This document shows positions 22,495-34,767 of a DNA stretch of 64,000 bases, piece after piece. The notes beneath the pieces are model-generated. The model was not told the DNA's origin. It worked only from the letters and a program-made list of their open reading frames with translations, and ran no database searches. The DNA is from Stenopsyche tienmushanensis (Eukaryota; Arthropoda; Insecta; Trichoptera; Stenopsychidae), in NCBI GenBank assembly GCA_008973525.1, contig WACJ01000520.1, forward strand, positions 186,001 through 250,000, in the 5' to 3' direction. Numbering within the stretch: the first letter of the stretch is position 1; the number at the start of each line of letters is the position of its first letter. Made by a program: the position numbers and the translations under genes.

Positions 22495-24440
22495 AAATTG
22501 AGTTGTCCGAAACTCAACCTAAAAATCTTCCTGCGCAAAATAAACATTCGTTTATTTATACATCACATGTCCAATTGGATTAGGCGAAATTGATATATAT
22601 TAGGCGGCAATTTGTCCTCGTGTAATTCTGCTATTTTTCTGTGGCTAAGGGAGTCGGTTCATTTATTTTGTTGTGTGTCTCAAACAATGTAAGCAGGACT
22701 CTTTTAATGCATTTGGGTCGGTTGAGCCAACGGAAGCTAATGTGGACCGTTTCTGTGCACTTTAAGGTAAATACCGGATGAGGTGCAAGAATAAAGGCAG
22801 GGGTGGAAGATGCCGTCTTTATCTTATATCTGTAAATAGAGCCTGATCAAAGAACCTTTTATGGCAACAAGAAGACCTTTTAAAGCCGGGTGTTGCGCTT
22901 AGGTAACGGGTTAGTGAACGTTATATCTTCAGTGGTCGGCACATTAGAACGTGCTCATTGCACCTGCCTAACGAGCTGTATACTAATTGCCATATTTATG
23001 TCTTCCTCTTTATAATATCCATCTTCCATACGGAACACATTCCCTGACTTTATTCTTGCTCTGAGGAATATTATCCTTCCATAAACCACAACGGATAACG
23101 ACTGGCTAAACATTGAATTTATATTCAAATACCATTTTAAAATACTTAGTAATGTGCTTTTGAATGTTATGAAACCTTTTCGTCGGAGGAAATGGATTCA
23201 TAACATGCCGGATAATTTATTCTTCTGAGAACCTTGTTTCTTAGAATTGCTTTAAAATGGCATTAGTTGAATTTAATTTAAGAAATTCCAAACAAGAACC
23301 CAAGCAAATGATTTCAATGTTCTTATTAAAGCCACCCAATATTAGAAGAGTGTATTGACCAGTAGAACTCACAGGCAAAAATATCACCCTTAAACGAAAT
23401 TCGAAATACCATCCCTATGTATAAATAAATCATAATATATTAGCATAAATTTATTGAATTTTAAGTGTTATTTATCATATATTGATTTTGCCTCATTTCG
23501 TCATTTTAATTAATGCAAATGTATACTGTCGCCATATGAATCATTTAGCCATTTTTTAATTATAAAATCAACTAAATGACTGATATTTTGTATTCTATGC
23601 TTGGTAATTAATTTTTACAATATTAGTTCAATAGTATTTTTATTTATTATTTTAAATTTGGAAAATTTAAATTGGATATCAAGACTCCTAATGTAAAAAC
23701 CGCGTAAATCAAGTCTATAAATTTTAATCAAAATTGATGATTTATATAAAACCATTTTAACTTATTTTGATGCTTTTATTGTGGTAAATTCATTAAAAAT
23801 TTCTTGTAAGAAGAATCATTTAAATAAATTCCCGATAAAAGCTACAACGGAGATTATGCAATTTATTTGAAAATATTATGTAATTTTTATATAATATTCG
23901 ACATTATGCCTTTAAATTCGTTGCTTTTTGCTTTGTATAACTTATCCACCCCCGTGAGACATTCCATGAAATGATTTGGTATGAAATACAATATTGTTTA
24001 GTGAAATAAATCAACTTGTTATTTGCTTCCAAATATATTTTTATCTATTAATAAAATTCACCAAAGCTTATATCTCAACTAGAATTCCATGAACAATTTC
24101 TAATATAATATTTATTACACAATTGGGATAAAAATACTTGTGAGATTTTGAATTGAAGTAGTATTTCCTTTCGTTCGTAATAGAAATCCATAACATAGTA
24201 TGATATCTATTTAATTATTGTACATGGATTATTTTGCTTTTATTATGTGTGGAAATGTTGCAATTTTAATTTATTTCGCTATAGTGTAAACTTGTTTGGT
24301 CTTTTCCCAAGAATGGAAACCTGATAACAATGTCACTTTTACATTAGATGCTCTGCAATTCATTTTGCATGTATTGAATAAACATAACACTTTTATCCAG
24401 AAAATAAGGATAGGATCAAAAAATGCTTGTATTTAATCAA
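22495..24440. other. Intergenic, nothing recognised
   Basis: Positions 22560-23100 are slightly GC-richer; the remainder is AT-rich. No ORF, splice-site pair or repeat that I can support. Confidence 0.55.
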
Positions 24441-24760
24441 AATTTAAAGGATATTTCACAAATATATAAAGCTACATTTCAACGAAATCGCCGTCGAAAT
24501 CGAGACATTTTTATAGTCGAAACATCAGCTTTTGTATGTCAGTTTCACGAACCTTCGTCGCTAGGTTTTTTTAGTTTGTCTTTTGGATTCTGGGGGTGTA
24601 GAGATACATCCACGAATCATACCTCGTCACTATAAGGTCCAAAAAAGCTTCTCTCTCCTATGCAACAGACGGTGATCATTTCGCACTTGTTCTTCAATTT
24701 TTTTGCACAAGTTAGTCAGAAATCACCGATGGTCTCCCACTTCTTGCCTCAACACATCAC
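24441..24760 (-). pseudogene. Tc1/mariner transposase remnant (heavily decayed)
   Basis: On the minus strand one frame gives FLDLIVTRYDSWMYLYTP, resembling the FLxRIVTGDESWxYxYDPE block around the first catalytic Asp of mariner transposases. The canonical GDE is replaced by RYD. Flanking frames are full of stops. The short plus-strand ORF at 24423-24635 is an antisense shadow. Only one block is recognisable, so confidence is moderate. Confidence 0.4.
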
Positions 24761-27086
24761 CACTATTAATCTCGCATAGACGAGAGGTGGAGGGAGCGCG
24801 CGACGACCTCTCCATCGGAAAAAATTACTATGACTGAACAAAATGGACGACAAACATGCGAGATCAAACTAACTGACCGTTAAGATTCCCCTTATATGTC
24901 AGGTACCCTCGTATAAAAAAGTATGCGTACAAAACACTATTCAAATATGAAATTGCCACCGTTCATGATATTCGATAGAAATATTATTCCACAAAAGCGA
25001 AGTTTTGCTACTCAATTTTTTTTTTTTTTGTATTTCCAATTCTGTACATTTCAGTATGTATTCCATAACGCAAGTGCCAATTAGTAATGAAAATGTGGTA
25101 CTTATTTTGCTCTCCAAAGCATTTCGTTTGGCATGTCCCATGAAACCTGATACATCTTTAAATAGTAGGAAGAGATGGTCTCCCTGGAGGGAAACTTCCT
25201 TCGATCTTTTTACAAGCGGTTACATCAATAGCAATTTCAATATTCTGCGTTGTTTTCTTCGCTGTCGTTTTCAAAATCTTCAGAAATTTTATTCTTGTTT
25301 GTATCTTATATTCAAAATATTTTCGCTTCTATTAATATTTAATAATTGATTATCGTATTTTTTGAACGATAATGCTTAAAATCGTTGATATTTTAGCAAT
25401 TATTATAGAAAAAGTCAATCGATGTAAGCTTAAAATAATGTATATTCGCAATTTCGCAAATTGATTGAAATATTTTTCACCGATCAGAGTTACTCAAATT
25501 TGATAGCTTGCATTTTGACAGTGTACATTTTTATATCCCGAAGGGTTCGAAAAATTTTAAAAGGGGAAGACAATAATTAGCCGTGACAATTTTGCGCCAT
25601 CACTTCACCCGTGAGCCGTGGGGGGATGAAAAAGCTCTCGCATTTTAAGCGGAAATGTGGCATGTTAAAAATACACGCTTTGATTTAATTTTTGGATATT
25701 TATTTTCGTAAGAATCCATATTTTAATTGTATGTAAATCAGCCTAGATATGCTAATCGATTTGGGAGCTCTGAGGTGAATTTGTAAGGGTCGTCGGTAAC
25801 TCGAGCTTTCCTGCTGTAGTTCCCCGGCGAAGGTAAGCCTCGAGTGTTTACACAAGTTGCAAACACGAAAATACGGAGGCTTATCAGGATATCTGCCATT
25901 CGGAATAGTCAATAAGGATTTAAACGAAAAAATAAAGGGCAAATATTTATATATTCGCACGGGAGGATTTCCAACTTTTTTGGGCTGTTTACTGCGATGT
26001 AAAAATTGAAAAGGCAATATCAATAATACGCATATGTTATGGTGTATTATGCAATATAAATCTAAATGTTTTAATAATTGTGGGGAATACATTTTGTATG
26101 ATTTCTAGCTTAATTGCCAACTGTCACAACAAGTGAGGTGACAGCTTAAAATTGAATTAAAGTGAATGTCACATGCGGTGGCTTTTGATGGTGGCAATAT
26201 GCATAAAGCAAATGCAGAGGTTTATTTTTAACTTTGTTAATAGTTCCTGGAAAATTCTATTATTGCTAGATATTAAAATGATAATTTATTTGACTACGAT
26301 CGTCCATTTTCATTTAAAATATATCATCAAATAAATAGCATACAGCAGATTTGCATTTATATTGTGTTATTTACCATATTGCTTGTACTATCGCCTGCAT
26401 TCCAACAATTTGCGTAAATTAACACTAGAAAATCAAAGCTCAATTGGCTTTTATAGATCATTTTGAATAAAGTCATCATTTAATCGTGGATAGTGAACCG
26501 ATAAAGAATATCAAGCACAATTATCCAATTGATCCAAAAATTCCATCGATGTCGTTTAGTAATCATTAATTCATTAACTATTTGATTGAATCTTGAATTA
26601 AGTTCATATAGGGGTTAATATTTAATAATGATAAAGCTTTTAACCGCTATTCCTTCAAGACTCTTAGCTGTTTTGCTTAAAATACATTCGCTCAAAAAAC
26701 CATTTTCATATATTTTTATTAATAAGGGCTATTTTTCTGGCTTTTTTTGTATTGAATTTGCTTTTATCTCACACCATAGAGATGTAGATATAAACCATTG
26801 TATGCAAACATTTTTGAGAGTTGCTTCGGATCTCTCACTAATATATTGCAATTCTTTCAAAATCCATTAAGGAATTATTTAAAAAAGATGAATTCTCAAA
26901 ATAAGGTATTCAGAAAAGCGCGTTTTCCTCGATCATAATATTCTTATCTGCAAATCCCTATTTTGTTGGTCTTATAATATTTCTATTTTCATTAATTGAA
27001 ACTTTTATTGATAGGAAAAATTGATATTGTTAATAAATTACTAATTGCTTACTGTATATATAATAATTTTAATTAACAAGAATGTA
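24761..27086. other. Intergenic, no gene recognised
   Basis: A poly-T run lies near 25016-25030. A 130-codon minus-strand ORF (25700-26092) is the longest here; its product shows no domain I know, and there are no flanking splice sites or repeats to support it. A 7-bp inverted repeat (GAGAGGT / ACCTCTC) lies near 24780-24815. Confidence 0.5.
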
Positions 27087-27178
27087 GCATATCACTCAGT
27101 AAGTTCATAGGAAACGACCCTAATTAAAAAAAAAGTTTTAAGTAAAATGAAATCCTACAAACTTATTGAGTGATATGT
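27087..27178. mobile_element. Short mariner-like MITE with long TIRs
   Basis: Including the flanking TA (27085-27086 and 27179-27180), 28-bp inverted repeats at 27085-27112 and 27153-27180 match at 24 of 28 positions; the right repeat read inward begins TAACATATCACTCAATAAGT. TA flanks and TIRs indicate a Tc1/mariner-mobilised MITE about 92 bp long. The same terminus occurs alone at 854-881. Confidence 0.7.
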
Positions 27179-27440
27179 TACAGAGCAAGAATATTATTGT
27201 CTCATCCTAAGTTCTACTATTTAGTACAATATTTGCTCTCTCCCAATGATGATAATAATATTCATTTATAGTTTAAGAGCTTTCCTTTCATAATCAGTTT
27301 GTATCGAGATACGGTTCAAGAAACACATTTATTTTTACCATAAGATAGTTACAGGAATGTAATCTAATAAATATTTTTTTAAAGAAAACCCTAAAAGTCC
27401 TCAATGAACATAGTCTTATAAAGTCGAAATGCATCACTTA
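27179..27440. other. Short AT-rich spacer
   Basis: Nothing recognised between the two MITEs. Confidence 0.6.
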
Positions 27441-27648
27441 CAGCTGGGGTAACCAACTGTCCAGGATTGGCCAGGATTGTTATTATTATAATTATAAATA
27501 TTTTTAAAGACTAAAATATTTTCTCGGAGAAGTAGGTATGTTAAACGGTTTTCCAATGGAGAATATTGTAAAATTATATATGTTTATACGTTTCAGTTTT
27601 AGGTAATATGTCCCGAAATTTTCTTAGAAAAAGTTGGTAACCCTACTA
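27441..27648. mobile_element. Probable hAT-type MITE
   Basis: The left end reads CAGCTGGGGTAACCAACTGT; the right end read inward gives TAGTAGGGTTACCAACTTT, an imperfect inverted pair around the shared ACCAAC. This resembles terminal sequences of hAT MITEs in which 'GTTGGCAACCCTA' is common. I could not see an identical 8-bp flanking duplication, so the exact boundaries are uncertain. Confidence 0.45.
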
Positions 27649-28958
27649 AAAGTAGAAACTTTAAGTTAAAAAATATATTGTTTTAATCGTTTGTTTTTAA
27701 AGTAAAATAGAAACTTCTTTGTTAATTTAATAATTTGAATTTTTCTCAGAATAAAAAAAAATCGCAGAAAGATTTTGGAAGAATTTTTTTGTTAATATTA
27801 TCTGATGATTAATGAACGATCGCTCTGTTATATCAAACTTCAAAAAGCTACTGTTCCCCGATTGTTAATATTATTTCCCAACTATTATTTGACTTAAATT
27901 ATCTCATTAGAGTTTGTGTTATTTTAACTCCAGTTCGAAAACGGTTAGCTCATCCTTCAGCAATTCCAGAAGAAGAAACTTTCTCACGCCGAGGCCAGCC
28001 CAGGATTCAATTATACTCACATTGCAGAAATAATTTACCCCCAAGCAAAATAATAAAGTTCATTACGCAACAAGAACATCTTATGCCGCGCTTACATTCA
28101 AAGCCAGAAAAGAAAAACTCAATAAGGCAAAACCCTTAAACGAGTTATACAAATAATGAATTATTCAATAGGTCTCCACCGAGCCTCCCAGCTCGACTGA
28201 GACTCTTTTGCCGACACAACTTTACTTCAAATCAACTCCATCCTCAGAGCACAAAGAAACAGCCTTCCGTCGATTTTGCTGAATACGAGTTTCTTGCTTG
28301 CCATATTACGACTTCGCCCCGTGTTTATTAAGAAACAGAGAATTTGCACCCCCGCCGAGCAGGGGAAAAGGTCCAACCTGGGATGGGTTCACTAATTATT
28401 GTTCGGATACTCCGTGTTTGCCCAGAGATTCAACAAAATATTTCGGGTCAAAATAAGCCATTCAACATTTCTCGGTATTACGCAATAAATACGAATATCA
28501 TGAATAACACATATATAGGCGATAATATATGGCAACCGTCTGTTCAACACGAAAATTCCCGCTCTTATTATTTGGCCACCCGTTCGTTATAAACTTTATA
28601 TAAACGAGCCCTGAGAAATGTGTTCAAACACTTATTCTGACTCGCGTTTCTTCGGATTATAATTTCATATTTCGAATACTAGTCAACTGAGCAGACGTGT
28701 AAAATTTATAATAGTTTCACCCCCTACGTGCGAGCACTCGACAAAATATATTGGTACTTTGGAGAGACGTGTATGTTTGACTTAAAACAATGCGTGTGCG
28801 TTGAAAGACATGTTTTCAGTCGTGAACAAATAAAAAAATATTTTTCTAAATCTAAAAATCAGAGCAGACGTAAAGTTTCATGAATAGCTTAAAGAATTAT
28901 AAGAGAAATTGGGTATAAAAGAAATGCGGAAAACTAGTTAATTCGAATTCGAGCGGAG
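27649..28958. other. Intergenic, nothing recognised
   Basis: Positions 27930-28400 are somewhat GC-richer. The 82-codon plus-strand ORF at 28344-28592 has no recognisable domain. Confidence 0.5.
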
Positions 28959-29470
28959 TCAGTCGGAGATGGAATTCGGTGTGGAGTTCCTTCGGAAGAA
29001 TTTTCTACGCCTCGTTACCGCAGCTGTTCCAATTTTGTATGTTGCGTTTGAATGTTGCATTGATAACGTGGAGCAAGGGCGCTCGTAGGGCAAAGTCCCC
29101 AGACTGCGCCCTGCTCCCACATGCTCTTCGAGATGGTCACGCTCGCGTGCGGGTATGTTCTGCTTTAGGGCCGTTATGTAGCTGGGCGAATGGGATGGTG
29201 ATAGACAATCGCCAAAAAGAGAGTCTCTCGTCTTAGGCAATTTCTTGGTTAATCGGCTGGCCGCAGGAAGGACGTCTTCCCGCAGCCAAGGCCATCCAAT
29301 GATTCCTTCGCGTCTCCTATGCGTCACCGCCGAACCAACAACGATGCATGCGTCAGAAGCAATCGCTGTCGTTATTCCAGACTTAATGTGTCCGCAGCGT
29401 CGCAGATGTTGACGCTGTAAAATTAACACATTGCGCCTAAAGAGAGACGGAAGATGTTGCTATTAATCTG
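28959..29470. other. GC/CpG-rich island, unassigned
   Basis: The most conspicuous GC- and CpG-rich block in the window, with runs such as CACGCTCGCGTGCGG. It contains a 156-codon minus-strand ORF (28959-29429) and an 85-codon plus-strand ORF (28979-29236). The minus product is rich in Arg, Ser and Thr with no recognised domain, and long ORFs are expected by chance in GC-rich DNA because stop codons are AT-rich. It could be a promoter-proximal CpG island, a non-coding exon or a genuine lineage-specific exon. Confidence 0.4.
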
Positions 29471-32400
29471 ACGAGTTAACAGCGTCGTGAATCATTGAAA
29501 TCTCACTTTGAAGATACCGTCGCCTACTGGAGGGGATAAGTTTTTGGACCATCTTTTTTAAAAATATATTAATATACTATTAAGCATTTATTAATGATGA
29601 ATAATTAAGCATAATAAAATAACCGGTAATTAAATGTGCTTATTTTTGGATCTTTTTTGTTCCCTTTGTCTTTGGATAAATTGTTTCATAGCCTATTATA
29701 ATTTTTCCAGAATTGATCATTTTTAATTATAGGACAAGTCATCTGTTTATCTATTTTAATATCTGATTATAGGGTTTCCCTTTTTTATTTCTAAATATAC
29801 CAGTATATTTTTTTTAATCTCTTGGTCGTTATAGATCGAAGCACGTCCCTCATAATAGGACAAATTTACAATTTTTTTACATATTAAAAATGATGTGACA
29901 AAATTAAAATTATACTTGCTAGCTGTTTTATCGGTTATGTATTAAAGTATTTAGTAGAAGTCAGTGGGTTCAATTTTGATGAGACGAATTGAAATTTAAA
30001 ATTACGATGAAGAATATTAATTATCTGTAGAAAATATTTAGAGAAGATATTTTACTTCTTATAATTAAAGCTTTTAATGTTTTTGTATCGAATCAAAGGC
30101 AACCTTTACTAAAGTAAGGTTTAAAATTAATTTCGAAATTCATGACACCAAAAGCTAATTATTTCAGTCACAGTTGACGCGCCCTAATTATAAATTATGC
30201 TTCAAATTTACTTGAAATTACTTCGAAAATATTCATTAGCAATTATGTTGGTTTTTACCATTTAAAACATACTATTTTGATTGATAGACAGTAGATAAAG
30301 TTAGCGTTATTTATTTATTGTTTTAAATTGATTAGGTTTATATTAATTAATAACACGGGTAGTATAAAGATTTTTTTTTCGCCAAGGATCATCAGTTAAA
30401 AGCTAATCCTGCCATAATGATGAAAAGGCGGCACTTTGTTTTGAAAGACGCAACCTGCTCGCTTGATGAGGCTTAACTCTATGAAATATTAATTCAAAGA
30501 AGGCTTTATTTGTTATATAAGAATTAGCCAAGATGAAGGGTTTTAAATGCGAATTAAACGGTTTGTTTAGCTGAATAAATTCTCAACTAAAATAGGCTAA
30601 AGCAACAAAGATGTTTAAACGGAGAATCAGTCCGAGAGAGAAAAGGCTTCTCTCCTTCATTGCACGATTACGCAGAACTAATAGAAGTCTTCAGACTTCG
30701 AGGAGCTTTTATTTGTATTTATCTAACCTTAGACTTTAAACATGATTAGGCGAAGACGTATTGATTTTAATGATCGGATTTATTGCCATCAAATCGAGGT
30801 GATATCAAAGTGCAAATGTATTTGTTTTTGAATAATAATGTGGTTTGGACAATGCTATTAAAATTTATTTTGGTAATTTCCTCATTTCCCCATATTTTCG
30901 CCGGTCTTCCTCTTCGAGTTTAATGTGTCTATTTTGTTTGTGCGGGGCACGTTTGAGCACCGAAAAACGTTTTCACAATCTTTCAGGGTAGTGTAAAAAA
31001 ATATCTGGGAATACTTTATTGCGTATATAATTCAAGCCGACTTCCTTCTTTTTGTCTACTTCACAATGCTTTCAGAATTTCCAACAAAAATCAAGGGAAA
31101 TAAGAATTATGTCCCTCCTCCCAAATCTGCTCGTTGCGTAGCGATAAATATTTTTTCTTGGGGATGCAGCGAAACATGTGTAAAATTTATGTGGGTATTC
31201 ATTTAGGGTCGCTTTGCCGCCATCGAATATTTTATTTCTATAAAAGGATGTCATTTGCGTTAATCTTCGTTGATATTGAAGATACATTATTAATTTGACT
31301 GTGTAATAATTATTAATCCTTTGGCTACTACAGTGTTTTTTGATGAATGAAAGATTGTTTGCTATCGACGATATATCGTTGCTTAGCATCCCACGTGTTA
31401 AATATGATCACTGAATAAATCTACAAATTTAAGTGCAAGATGATTAAGCGATCCATTCAAATATAAAACTCTCTCACTTAACATATTGCCATCGGGTTAC
31501 GCATATATACGTCTTTTGGTTACTATCGGTAGACGCGGGATACGCATTTGTGCGTTTTTTGCCATATGATCACTGGCTTTAAAAAAGTGTCTAATATGAT
31601 GATTACAATTATGCCTTGCGTCACGCAAAAGAAAATGCTATGTTAATACACTTTTTTGAATGTAACAGTTTTATAATAAAATGTTTTTATAAACAGGACG
31701 ATTTCCTCATAAAGTCTTGAAATAAATATTTTTTATATATTGAATGTTTTAAATAATTTAAATCTAATTATCAAAAAATTGTAAATTGGTTATTAAATAA
31801 TATTTTGTTCAAAAATAGTACAGTCGTAAATGGATCATTCGCTTACCGAAGCTAACTGTAACTATTTATTCTACTATAACTTATAATTTGATTACAATAA
31901 CAAACCCTGCGAATTACAATTTCAAATATTGTATTCCCGGATATTGATTTGTTATGATAAAATACACAATTATATCTCCCTCGTTATACAATTGTTTTTA
32001 CAGTGTTTGCTTTGTTAGCATGAATATGAAATATTACATTAAATGAAGTATCTTTTTAGCATTTTCGAGGGGATTTTTCAATCAGATGTGACTCTTATTG
32101 TGAAGGTTCGAATTCAAATCTAGATTATGGGAGAAAAATCTCTGTAACAATAAATTTGAGAGATTCAAAGTCTCGGTCCAGATTTACATTATGATTGACT
32201 GGATTTCATTACACATTCATAGATCATCTACTTAAAAATTGTATACGAATAATCCTATTCTATTTTACGAAAGACAAATGGGCAGCATCAAAGTCTTCTA
32301 TGGAATCTCCTACATCCGATAATGGAATGTAGGCGATTCAATTGGCCAAATATTCCGATATATAAATTTGATTATTTTTATCATCATATCTTTATTTAAT

Positions 32401-34235
32401 CCGTTTTATCAATTCCATCTCACGATTCCAATATGCTTGTATATCATTTCATAATCAAGCTTACAATATATGCTTAGATGAATCTTCAGTTGGGTAAAAA
32501 TTTCATCCCATGAGGAGCCTAATACGACAAATGTACTCAACGTCACGTATATTTCTATCCTAGTCCTGAATCGCCTTTGCAAATGGGGTGTATTGAAATC
32601 TACACCCTTGAATGAACATGAATGTTGGTTGCTTATAGACTGTGACAATTTAGTACGATGGCCATGTTAATTTTAGTGAAATATAAGATGTACCCATAAA
32701 GATTTTCATTTGGACAGTAAGGATTGCTCTAGTTTTAATGAATTATTGCCTTGAAATTTTTCCAATTTGCCTGACGAATTAATTAATTCACATTTTACAA
32801 ATTTCTTCATTTTCATTACATCATTTGTCTTTATTACTTGGTCGAATAAAAATAGCACACAATGACGTAAACGTTCTTAATCGATTTTAGGCCTCAACAT
32901 TGTTAAATTATAAGGATAGCAAAAAAATGTGTTTCCTGAACCGTGCCTCGATTCAAACCGACTGTAAAAGTGTCTTCATTTTTTACTCCGGTTTCCTTAA
33001 TATACTCGATTATGTTGGGGAAATCTCCACAAAACCAATTTTAATAAAGATATCGTTTCTTGATTTCGATTCAATTATTTTAAACACGACAATTGCGTGC
33101 CGGGCGGGAATTATTTCGTTGAAAATTAATTTCCGCCATTCTATGAACGAAAATAGATTCGTTCGAGCTAAGTGTGTTTTCATAGAATTATTATAGACGG
33201 TGTTCCAGCGAGCTTGCTTGTGTTTTTTAAACGCGAGATTAAAAACCTATTTTAAAATTTTAATTGCTCCGAGCCATGTCGAAAGACAGGGATTAAAAAA
33301 AAATATCTTCCAGCAAGATTGCCGCGAAAATAAGTTTAAGAGTAACACTCTCGCCATATCAAACGCAACGCCGCGTCATATTAGGGTTAACAGCTTCGCT
33401 CTGTACCTATTTTTTGCTCCGGGCTCACCTCGTTAGTTATTCATGGTGAACTGCACGGTTTTTGGTATAAGTTTGTACGTATGTGCAATTTTACACGGGC
33501 CTGTCCACGTATGTGTTGGTCCTTTTTTCTCACATTTTTTTCCTTCGTCCGTGCACATACTTTTTATTTTTTGCCTTCATCGTGAGGTGCTTATCCATTT
33601 TCAGAGTTTTTCTCGATTGCCAATGCATACATTTTCCGCGTCCACGTTTGTATAATAGTTTCAGCACTGAAATATGCTTGGCTCATATGAGATTTGCCAG
33701 GTTAACGTATTCCGCAAATTTACATATATATGGCGCAAATAAACACGTTTTCGAGGAGGGAATATGCTCTTTTTCACGTTCGGTCGAAGACTGGTGAGGT
33801 TTCGGAAATCAGAATTCCTGATAACTTGGCCGAAGTAGATCAGACGGAAACATGGAGTCTCTTCAGCGATGACATTTTCAGAATTCCCCCCGCATATCTT
33901 TCGGGTTTCTTGCGGAGCGAAGAAGTAACCGCATTTGAATAAATTGATTTTTAAGCAGCACAAAAAGGCATCAAATTTTAAATATTTCTCCGATTTTGAG
34001 GATGATTACATTTGTGATTGCTGTACTAAAAAAAAACTATAACAAATATATAATATCTATTGAAATAACATTAACACTCAATTTATATTTTATATATAGC
34101 TTAACATACAGTTATTTCAAATGGCATAAGCTATTTTGCTTTAGTTGACGATAGTACAATTTTAACCATGGATATCGTAACAATGCATTTACATTATAAT
34201 TGAACAACAAACGACTGATCTATTTTTTTCAAACA
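29471..34235. other. Intergenic; ORF-dense patch 33200-33960
   Basis: Mostly AT-rich with no feature. Positions 33200-33960 carry overlapping 70-104-codon ORFs on both strands, none with a known domain. The 70-codon ORF at 33730-33942 has protein-like composition but no start or splice context to support it. The 98-codon ORF at 32900-33196 overlaps a dispersed 40-bp repeat. Confidence 0.45.
32930..32969 (+). repeat. 40-bp dispersed repeat, copy 2
   Basis: Partner of 3459-3498, same orientation, about 34 of 40 matches by eye. Confidence 0.35.
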
Positions 34236-34500
34236 AAATTTTCTTCAACGAAGAAGATCATTTCACAATGATTGGATTCGTCAATAAGCAAAATTGTCAT
34301 ATCTGGGATGATGAAACTCTTCGTATTATTCAGGAAAGATCTCTTATCTCAAAAAAAAATACTATTTGATATGCATTTTGGGTATTTGGAATCATTGGTC
34401 CACATTTCTTCGAGTAACTTTTTATTGCCACAATTGAATCATATTGATGTTTCCTATGTCTATTTTCAGCAAAACGGCGCTACATGTCACATAACTTGAG
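34236..34500 (+). pseudogene. Tc1/mariner-superfamily transposase remnant
   Basis: The first frame (34241 onward) reads FFNEEDHF, then GFVNKQNCHIW and later FGIIGPHFFE, matching the FSDEAHF...GYVNKQNCRIW...GGIIGPYFFE blocks of an insect IS630/Tc1/mariner transposase. A +1 shift then gives NFLLPQLN and VYFQQNGATCHIT. The first catalytic Asp (FSDE) reads Glu (FNEE), and the second (FQQDGATCH) is Asn, codon AAC at 34473-34475. A Trp position in the GLWAGG-like block is TGA. No C-terminal region or TIR was recognised. The copy is clearly dead, and it lies immediately left of pogo copy C. Confidence 0.65.
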
Positions 34501-34767
34501 AAAAGATAACAAATAAAAAATCTAGGTATTTGGATCATTCTTTGTTAGATTGTTTCACATGAACGTTCGGAACTCGTAGATAAGAATTTCAAAAATCATC
34601 ACTTCTGATAATTCTTATTCAGCTTTTTGAGCTTTCCTAATGAAGCGTGATGATGAGAAATAAACATGACTGTTACACCTAACTTACAAGCAAGTGCTTG
34701 AATTTTTGTATATGTATTAAAGACTACGGTACCTTCGACAATTTTAAATAATCGATCTTGTAAAATA

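Noticed and set aside
25700..26092. 130-codon minus-strand ORF
   Set aside because: No domain, splice sites or neighbouring exons; left as unassigned rather than called a gene.
32100..32125. GGTTCGAATTC, resembling a tRNA T-loop
   Set aside because: No acceptor, D or anticodon stems can be folded around it.
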